DNA from: Anthoceros angustus
Lineage: Eukaryota > Streptophyta > Anthocerotopsida > Anthocerotales > Anthocerotaceae
Length of the DNA stretch: 64,000 nucleotides
Assembly: GCA_010909165.1 (NCBI GenBank)
Contig: MU008164.1
Location: forward strand, 1,612,001 to 1,676,000
Direction of reading: 5' to 3'
Shown: in pieces, positions 57,003 through 64,000 of the stretch
Numbering within the stretch: the stretch's first letter is position 1
How the letters are laid out: each line of letters opens with the position of its first letter
Program-made: the position numbers and the translations under genes
Notes under the pieces: generated by a model
The model's database searches: none
The model's input: only the letters and a program-made list of their open reading frames with translations
Told to the model about the DNA's origin: nothing

Positions 57003-57160
57003 AGTGTTTGATTAGCATTAATTAATCTAATTACTCATCTTTAAGTAAGTAATTAGTGTTAATTAATCTAAGGTGCTTATGCTAATTAAGCATTGATTAG
57101 TGTTAATTAATCTAATGTGCTTATGTTAATTAAGCATTGATTAGTGTTAATTAAACATGG
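57003..57160. repeat. AT-rich tandem/palindromic repeat
   Basis: About 35-bp units with the core GATTAGTGTTAATTAATCTA and a near-palindrome GCTTATGCTAATTAAGCAT. Part of it was copied into the mosaic at about 54546-54655. Confidence 0.8.
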
Positions 57161-57164
57161 TTAG

Positions 57165-57590
57165 CAATAGCTAAGTGGATAAGCTCAAGTAATGCTTTGG
57201 CATATTCCTTGCATATTATAGTGTATTCTTAGGATATTTCGGCATATCACGCCAATAGGATATCTTAGGAATATCTGATCTTGGGGTCAGTATATATAGA
57301 CCCTTCCATCGAGACAGTGAGATCATAGCTTGTCCTTCAGATATGCAACGCAAGCAAGGAGGCCAAAGCTATGACTCCGAGAGCAATGTGTGAGGAATTT
57401 GCGTGTTGTTCTCGTGGGGAAAGTGTGTTTGTGCCACGACGTGCGAGCTACTCCCTCCTGGTGTTATTGGTTGCACCTATATATCTGCGTATTAGATTTG
57501 TTTGCTTGGTTGTTGGTCGAGGAAGTGCTTATATGAATTCAAGTGCTTACCTCGTGCGACATCGCCGACATTGTCCTTAGGGTATTCCAC
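57165..57590 (+). mobile_element. LTR-like segment (tentative)
   Basis: TATATATAGACCC near 57292 followed about 60 bp later by a leader-like region resembles a plant LTR promoter. No partner LTR or primer-binding site was found. Confidence 0.2.
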
Positions 57591-59609
57591 ATGGAGGGCA
57601 TTCCCCCAATCCAAATATCAGGTTCGAAGTCCCAACAACTTGCAATTGGTTGGAAGTTGGTTGAATCACTAGCGGGGGCTCCTAGTGGCCAGTGAAGTAA
57701 GCTTCAGGAATGTCTGCAGCACATTCTACAACAGCGTTCTTTATGATGCGAGCAATTTGTAGTGCGTCGACCACAGCATTAGGCTCCATCAGGCATCAAG
57801 TTGTAGTTTCTACGTCTTCAGATTGAATTTTTTGCAACAATCTCATGCCCTTGATGTAATCTTTGATCTGCAAATCGCCTGCTACAACGCGCCTCGCTGC
57901 TGGAGATGTGACGCGCTCCAGTGTCAATTGCACCTTGGGCGCCTCTTATGCCGCCTCCTGCACAAATCCAGGGGATCTCACACACCCCACTTGTTCGAAT
58001 CTGAAAGAGGGTGAGCCGGTAGGAGGCCAACAATCTGCAAGCAGTTGGTCGATGTGTGGCCTGGGAGAGTGTGGAGCAGAGTGTCCAAGGGAAGCGCCTC
58101 TCACAAGGTCGTCCTCAGACCAGCCGTGTCAAAGACATCCAAGACTCAGACATTGACATCTTGTGCTTGCTTGAGATTTTGGAAATTCGTCAATTCTAAA
58201 AGAGTAATAATGTGGCAGAAGACTCTCCACAGATGGCAGGCGTCCAAGTAGCCACGCTCTATCCAGCAGCATCTAAAGCAAAACATCCATCCCAATTTCT
58301 CCATGAGATTGAACTCATCTAGGTGTTGAGCTCAGCCCAAAGTAGCCGGAACATGGGCGAGTTGCAGGGCGTGTAGCCGGACTGTGGGCGAGTTGCAGGG
58401 CGCGTTGCCCGAGGTGTTGAGCAATCAGAAGACCGCCCAAATCACCGATTGTTCTAGCGAAATCTGGCCATCGTGATCTTGTGGTGAGCGCGTCTGAAAA
58501 TCCAGGCCAAAAATAAGAGAAGAAGAGGGAGAGAGACTAAGTGCTTCTCCCCAAACTTTTCAACCTCATTTTATGGTATTGTTACTTCATATGTCAAAGG
58601 ATTCAGATATGTAACACGCCCAAGGATCCTCCGTCACCCTTACTCTTAGAATATCAGGTTCTAAATCTCCAAAAAAAAAAGGGGGTTCTGGACTTACTGA
58701 CAAGTCCCTCATCCTCTTTTCTAATCTAATCCAACAGGGGAGTAGATTAGACAAGAGTAGATTCCTTTTAAGCACTCTGATCATGGCAGCATTCTCCTCA
58801 TGATCTATGACGACAAATTATCTACGTGGAGAGCTATGGGTCTACACGTGCTCTAATACATTGCGGAAGCGATTGCATCAAAGATGCTTTCTTAGCAATT
58901 TAATTAAAGTGTATCAAAGGTAGGCCTTAAATAACGGTTTACGAACGGGTGTGTCCTTTCAACTAGCCTGCTAGTTAACTAACTGCTCTTTATAGCTAGG
59001 TCTAATTAGACTAACCTACGTGATACAGAACCACGTGGTCTGCCTTATTTCTAACTCATAACCATCCTCTCGAATTCTCACAGTGCATAATTCTTTAGAG
59101 AACCATCATATGATTGTAGCCCAAAGCTTGAAGCTCTACGTGCAAGTGGGAGTGTTATAGGGCGATAACGCACTTGTGTTATAGGACGATAACGCTCTTG
59201 AGCTAGTTATGTTACGTAATTAAAACAACTTTCGTCTCTAAGTCGCAAGTCTGCATGTAGAAAGGAAAGGCAAGTCATTTCAGTGAAGACGCTTTTGTCT
59301 ATCATGTTTACTCTCATGCTCACACACTTGTCACAAATCCATCTCATTATCGTAGTTTGTTAACTCTTCCTCCACCAAAATCTCTTATTGGTCGTTGCAA
59401 GGCTCCGAGGTTAAGGCCTCTTCTTTTTCAATTAGATTTAATCAAAAAATATATGTATACAATGAGATGACGAATTAAGTATTTTTAGCGATGCTGGGAG
59501 GCATTGCTTATGGTGATGGCAAAGGTGTGTGAACAACAACGATGATAGGTGTGATATGTCAAAGGGCCTCACGGGGATTTGAAGTGTCCCCAGGGGTTAA
59601 GCGTGATTG
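57591..59609. other. Intergenic DNA
   Basis: No gene recognised. A(10)G(5) homopolymer run near 58670. Confidence 0.4.
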
Positions 59610-59790
59610 AAGGGCATCATCACGTTCAAACCTTCTTAAAAACCTTGGTGTCAAAACTTCAAGTCGTGTGCCGAAGCCTATTATGCTCGTAGGCATAGTG
59701 TGGGGCTATCTCTTTCCTACTTCACGGTATTCTTTTGGCAACGTGTTTCCATTGCCTTCCGAAAGACATTTGTAGCGGCATTGTCTTCCA
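59610..59790 (+). pseudogene. Decayed LINE C-terminal fragment, third relative
   Basis: DNA-level similarity to 4540-4690 (GTGCCGAAGCCTA, GGGGCTATC, CTACTTCA, then CAACG). Diverged by substitutions and frameshifts, so much older than the copies at 4388 and 10438. Confidence 0.35.
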
Positions 59791-59829
59791 AAGGACATTT
59801 GCAGAGGCAATTTTTTGGGGTGCCCTTTT

Positions 59830-60087
59830 CTAGTAGGGTGGGTACCTTGTCCCATTGAAGCGATCTTTCTCCTTCAGTTCTGACGTGTATGTTGCCTTGA
59901 TGGTAGTGGCAGCCATTACTACAGGCTGGTTAAAGTTGACAGCAGACTGTATGAGGCTTAGGCTCTGGAACTGACCAATTAAGGCGTCTATGGATGCAAC
60001 AAAACCTGTATGAGGCTTAGGCTCTGGAACTGACCAATTAAGGCGTCTATGGATGCAACAAAACCTGCTGACATAAGATCTTAACAA
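59830..60087 (-). pseudogene. Possible copia gag start with 59-bp tandem duplication
   Basis: The reverse frame includes MAATTIKATYTSELKEKDRF followed by NGTRYPPY, loosely like copia gag openings ('L.G.NY..W'). It contains an exact 59-bp tandem repeat (59948-60006 and 60007-60065). Weak evidence. Confidence 0.25.
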
Positions 60088-60994
60088 GTTAACTAGAGCT
60101 ATGGCCCTAGTGACACAGGTTAGTAGCTTAGGCCCACTAGATTTCTTTACTTTTAGATTATATACTTTCTAACATTAGCATTGCAGGCTAGGATCGGAGG
60201 GGAAGGGTGAGTTCGAAAGGGGAGGGGATACGAAAGTATTCTTGCCTCTTCGTACTCATCCTTTCCTTCATATCCCGTCTATTTATGCTTAGTTTAGACT
60301 AATAATACTTTTAGGTGTGAACAGACATGACTTAATTAACTATTTTTCAAAAAGGCATGTTCTTTCAGCTGAACCCTAACTGTCACTTCTTGGTGTCTTT
60401 ACAGGTGGACCACTAACACTCTAAAGGATGCAAGAATGCCAAGGGACACCTCTCTTATTGTAGCTTTTCAGATCCATGGCCTCAACAACGCCGGGTGTGG
60501 GCGCCTTCGGCTGTCCAGCAGCGGAAGCAAGGAAAGGTCATCGCAACGACGACAGATGATGCATCTTCCTCTACTTTAATAGTGTGTAGACCTTTCGATA
60601 CGTTCCTATGTATGAAACTGTAGCCGCAATAGATTCCTTTAGATGGAACGTAATTACTCCTTTCTACCCCAACCCTTATTATGTCATTTGCTACATGAAC
60701 TCTTCTCATATCTCTCCTCCCTCAATAAAGTTGTCCATATGATTTATTATATATCATAGAGACTTATTATTTAATAAGTTTCACGAAAATCTCTTTTGAG
60801 AAAAAGTTTCACGAGCTGCAATGTTACCCGGCCCTTAAAGCTGCTACCGGGCGATAAATACATCGTGGACGGGAGTTGTGGTAGGCAGCGGGACTGTACG
60901 GCACAAGATGACGTGAATAATCTACAAATATTGAAGTATTTCATTCTCCACCTTCCGAGGTGTTCCGTCGCTTCCTTGCAACTTCGGTCTTAAG
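60088..60994. other. Intergenic DNA downstream of the transporter gene
   Basis: No gene recognised. AATAAA on the forward strand near 60724; nothing else notable. Confidence 0.4.
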
Positions 60995-63409
60995 TCAGGG
61001 TTCCAGTTCATCCTCGCTGCTCTGTAATTTGAAATTCTCATCTTTAGGCTCATCTGCAGCTGTAGCTGGTGTCTGTGAGTCGATCCTCTTGTAAGGATTG
61101 GCTATTCGTGCGAGTTCTTCATTTAAAGCAGGATCTCCCCTGCATTACCACATACAAATGTCAGCCTCTCTGTACATAAGGCTGGTTCCACCGCCTCAGA
61201 GGACGTGCAATCGGGTCTGTCAACTCATGGTAAAGTGCAAGGAAGATGTTGCATGTCAAATCCTGCAGAGTAGACACAGACTTACGTGATAGAATATATG
61301 ACGAGGCCAATCGTCACTGCGGCAAATGCCACAAAGTAAAGCCAATCGACCTGCAGTGAAAGTGAGGTGCTTACAACAGACAAGTTGAAATAGACGACAA
61401 CGAGAAAGCCACCTATTTGGATGCCTTACACTAAAATGAGAAACAGGGGAGTGCAAGGTACCGTTTGGTGGTAGAGTACAGCCCGAATTGCCACAGCCCA
61501 CATATCCGATGTCAGCAATGAAAGATTCATCATCGCAGAACCACTCATCTGTTACGTTTCACAAGAAATGCATTCAATGAGCATTCACTGCAAATTGCGT
61601 TGAAGAGACAATCAGTAGTACGGCCTTGTTGCCAGGCTCACATGCTTGGAGACAGTTCCAGGAGGCAGCATGGAGAGGATGCATTCTGAGGCAAGTACCT
61701 GGAGAACGATCGGAACTGATGTGTAGAATGTAAACAGGATGACAGAGAAGGAAATGAAAGGAAGGATCTGCACGCACCATTAGCAGCAGTGTAAGGTTCC
61801 AGAGAGGCACGTGTAGAGTAACTATCGTGAGAACAGGACTTCTAAGACCGACAATCTTGAAATCACATCCAACATATGGAACCCTACCGTATCTGCCCCA
61901 GAGTCTATCAAGCTGAGATCAACTGCAGGGATGCCTAGCTTCTACATCAGTCTCTACTACGTCACAAAGACAGAGAGGTTAACGGCTTACTGCACTTGTA
62001 GTCCATTGAATTGTTTGTACCTCATGCCATTCCAGAAAATATCTTGAGTTGATATAGTCAAGGCATATTTCCAATTAACACGCAAAACTAGCAGTTCCAG
62101 ACAGGATTAAGAATGCAGCTTTCAAGAAAAATGCATCGAAACAGGCCCACGGATACAGTTGGCAGGCACTGATCAGGGAGCCAAACACCCCAATGAAGGC
62201 CAGGAACTCAATCCTGTCATTAGTTTTGACCAGAAACTCCTGCACAGACTAGATCACCGTCAGTGGACAGTAATCACGTATGCCACTGCCAGCAACATGC
62301 CAAAGGATCGTTATTGACAGCAGACAACAGACCTCGCTGACATTGGTGAAACCATACAGTGTTGCACCCGCAAGCATTAGCATATCTCCAAGAAGAGGAT
62401 TGCTTCCTCCTGTGCAAACAGAAGCACGCGGGAATCAACAGAAGCCATATACCACGGCTACAGAAACAGAAAGTCTGCAATGCTGAAAACGATGAAGAAT
62501 AGCAGCAATCCTGCAAGTACTAGTTGGTGAAAATAGTACATACCAGATCGATCAGCAGCATGTACATCAGAGACAACTAAAAGAACCAGGCCCGTGACAC
62601 ACAAAGCAATGCCAACCAAGTGGCTGGGTAGGTACTTTGTTTTCAGCAGCAGCCATGTCAAAAATATGACACAAGGAATGGTCCAGCAATCCAGCAGCAT
62701 AATACTCGTGATAGATGTGTATTGATAGGCGTACACCCCTGTGATGGCAAGAAAGAAAGAAAGATGAATGAGCCACAAACCATTACTCTCTCATCTGGAA
62801 GAAAGTCCAAATTTGAGTAGTTATGACAAGCAGAATGAACAAAGACAGACCCAGATAGTTGGCCTCCACATCGATAAAGGCCAGGAGCAAGTAGACATAC
62901 CACGGCACCTGCAAGGCGCAAGCCACTGTCAAAACCAAAAAGCTCAAAGCCGACCGTCCCACCCACCAGCGACGAGTTGCCAACCCAAAAAAGGGTGCAA
63001 ATGCATCAGGTTTAGAATTCAAGACAACATGACAGAACCAGACCCGAACTACAAATGTACAAGCAGGAAAACCTGACATCTGTTCGGGCGTCGTAGAACA
63101 ATAGACCCGTAGACAATTGCAAGGAGGAGGTACACAAACACGCATTGGAAAACAGGGGCATTAATACCTGCAAAACACCGAAAGTAAACGAGTTCAATCA
63201 TCGATCATGAAACCAGCACTCTGCACGACCTCGCTTTTCCTACAGTCACGCACGGGATCGAAAGCATGAGCAGGTACGCAGCACGAATCGCGTGATGGCA
63301 TACCTTGGCGAGCCAATTCTGAGGTGGAGAAGGCAGCGCCAGTGAGCAGCAGTGAGATGAACTGGCCTAACCCCAGCGCCAGGAGCGTGCGCCCATGGGT
63401 TAGCTCCAT
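60995..63409 (-). CDS. SLC35F/DUF914 solute carrier (nucleotide-sugar-type transporter family)
   Basis: Eleven exons on the reverse strand: 63304-63409, 63073-63167, 62851-62908, 62544-62738, 62333-62409, 62157-62239, 61991-62042, 61699-61767, 61462-61548, 61286-61350, 60995-61139. All introns are GT..AG and all phases close, giving 343 residues and a TGA at 60995-60997. Landmarks: LGLGQFISLLLTGAAFSTSE, GINAP, LAFIDVEANYLG, AYQYTSITSIMLLDCW, SDVHAADRS, LAGATLYGFTNVSEEFLVK, MMNLSLLTSDMWAV and VDWLYFVAFAAVTIGLVIYS. About ten membrane helices are expected; the tail is hydrophilic. The family belongs to the drug/metabolite transporter superfamily; the plant substrate is not known. This is the best-preserved multi-exon gene in the window and lies outside the mosaic. 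Confidence 0.92.
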
Positions 63410-63734
63410 GCTTACTCGACGGCTCAGCCCTCAGTCGCTCCCATCCATCGCAGGATACGGGACCTTGCCATGGGTTTCACATTGAAAATGCTTTTACGTC
63501 TCTCGAAGTCCTCCAGAATCGAACCGGATACAGTACTGTATGCAACTGAAAATTCTCCCTCGTATTATTAGCTTTCGTGAAAAGAGAGCGAATCAGGTAG
63601 CGTGATGCCACCAGGGTCAAGCTGATCAACTATCTGCAACGTTTTGCGTGCTTCTCCGACATCATGTTACACACCATGTCTTGCAGGATGGCAGTTTGCG
63701 TGTTGCTTAGGGTTTAGGGTTTACAATACGACAA
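63410..63734 (-). promoter_or_regulatory. Promoter region of the SLC35F-like gene with double telo-box
   Basis: On the reverse strand, AAACCCTAAACCCTAA (63708-63723) lies about 300 bp upstream of the start codon. It also sits directly after the GH31 stop codon, so it could belong to either gene. Confidence 0.45.
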
Positions 63735-64000
63735 TCAAGCAGATGACCAGCTGATGTCGAGATTCTCGCCCATGGACAAGTGAAGCCCGGTTATGTCTGC
63801 GCGCAAACGGGAGGGATCATGGGATACTCGCACCTGTGAGGATGGGGCAGCATTGTTGATCAAGACATTCGTGGGCAGGGTTGAAACTCCCAAGAGTACC
63901 ACATTCTGCAGCACCAGCTCCTGGTCAGTAGCATAGGCCCCGGTGGCTCCTACTCTGGCTTGCAGGAAGCCTTGGGTTGGAGATAAGGTGGCAGTGTAGG
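63735..64000 (-). CDS. GH31 alpha-glucosidase/alpha-xylosidase, C-terminal exon (partial)
   Basis: The reverse frame is open from the right edge to a TGA at 63735-63737. It reads GAYATDQELVLQNVVLLGVS, then PTNVLINNAAPSS and RADITGLHLSMGENLDISW. The pattern '.V.VLGV...P..V.ING' followed by 'L.ISGL.L.LGE...I.W' is the C-terminal beta-domain of plant GH31 enzymes, which release glucose or xylose from glycans in the cell wall or ER. The catalytic domain lies beyond the window. Assigned from remembered family pattern. Confidence 0.7.
   Translation of the reverse strand, partial: YTATLSPTQGFLQARVGATGAYATDQELVLQNVVLLGVSTLPTNVLINNAAPSSQVRVSHDPSRLRADITGLHLSMGENLDISWSSA

Noticed and set aside
57600-57660. 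GGTTCGAAGTCCC as a tRNA T-arm
   Set aside because: No acceptor, D or anticodon arm can be built around it.
1-64000. CRISPR array, prokaryotic operons or organellar DNA
   Set aside because: Spliceosomal introns, nuclear plant gene families and retroelement scraps show nuclear eukaryotic DNA; the repeats lack CRISPR spacing.

Overview
This is nuclear DNA of a land plant. Every recognisable gene is a plant family: a BAG/IQ cochaperone, ribosomal protein P1, an S40/DUF584 protein, a WSS1-type protease, LHCB7, a TMK-type receptor kinase, a SLC35F-like transporter and a GH31 glycosidase. Genes are split by short GT-AG introns of about 85-200 bp. Intron size and codon use suggest a bryophyte or lycophyte rather than a flowering plant, but I cannot name the species.

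Layout. 1-1.5 kb: 3' part of a BAG gene (+). 1.5-4.4 kb: intergenic DNA with diverged direct repeats and probable retroelement scraps. 4.4-15.5 kb: a mosaic built around a four-exon 60S acidic ribosomal protein P1 gene (-). One copy is intact (4963-5573) and four are truncated, mixed with LINE and PPR-like fragments. 15.5-18.3 kb: AT-rich DNA with short tandem repeats and a LINE reverse-transcriptase remnant. 18.3-23.7 kb: a GC-rich island and a single-exon S40/DUF584 gene (+). 23.7-26.7 kb: AT-rich DNA with a (TTA)n tract, a tandem-repeat array and a Lys/Glu-rich ORF. 26.7-37.3 kb: a head-to-head pair, WSS1-like DNA-protein-crosslink protease (-) and LHCB7 (+), duplicated and cut into seven partial or damaged copies. 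37.3-40.9 kb: a non-coding 1.6 kb tandem duplication. 40.9-49.1 kb: three incomplete copies of a TMK-like receptor kinase (+), with only the last kinase half cleanly readable. 49.1-57 kb: AT-rich segments from the TMK 3' flank, shuffled many times. 57-61 kb: AT-rich DNA with LTR-, LINE- and copia-like scraps. 61-63.4 kb: an intact 11-exon SLC35F/DUF914 transporter gene (-). Right edge: the last exon of a GH31 alpha-glucosidase-type gene (-).

The dominant feature is the architecture. Between 4 and 57 kb at least four unrelated loci have been copied in the same orientation and joined. Nearly every junction I could read carries a short exact overlap, most often 8-11 bp. Copies differ mainly by 1-3 base indels and rarely by substitutions. 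This is either microhomology-driven template switching or a systematic assembly or gap-closing artefact; the sequence alone cannot decide. Small-exon genes (P1, LHCB7, WSS1, SLC35F) were rebuilt by hand from splice sites and phase arithmetic.
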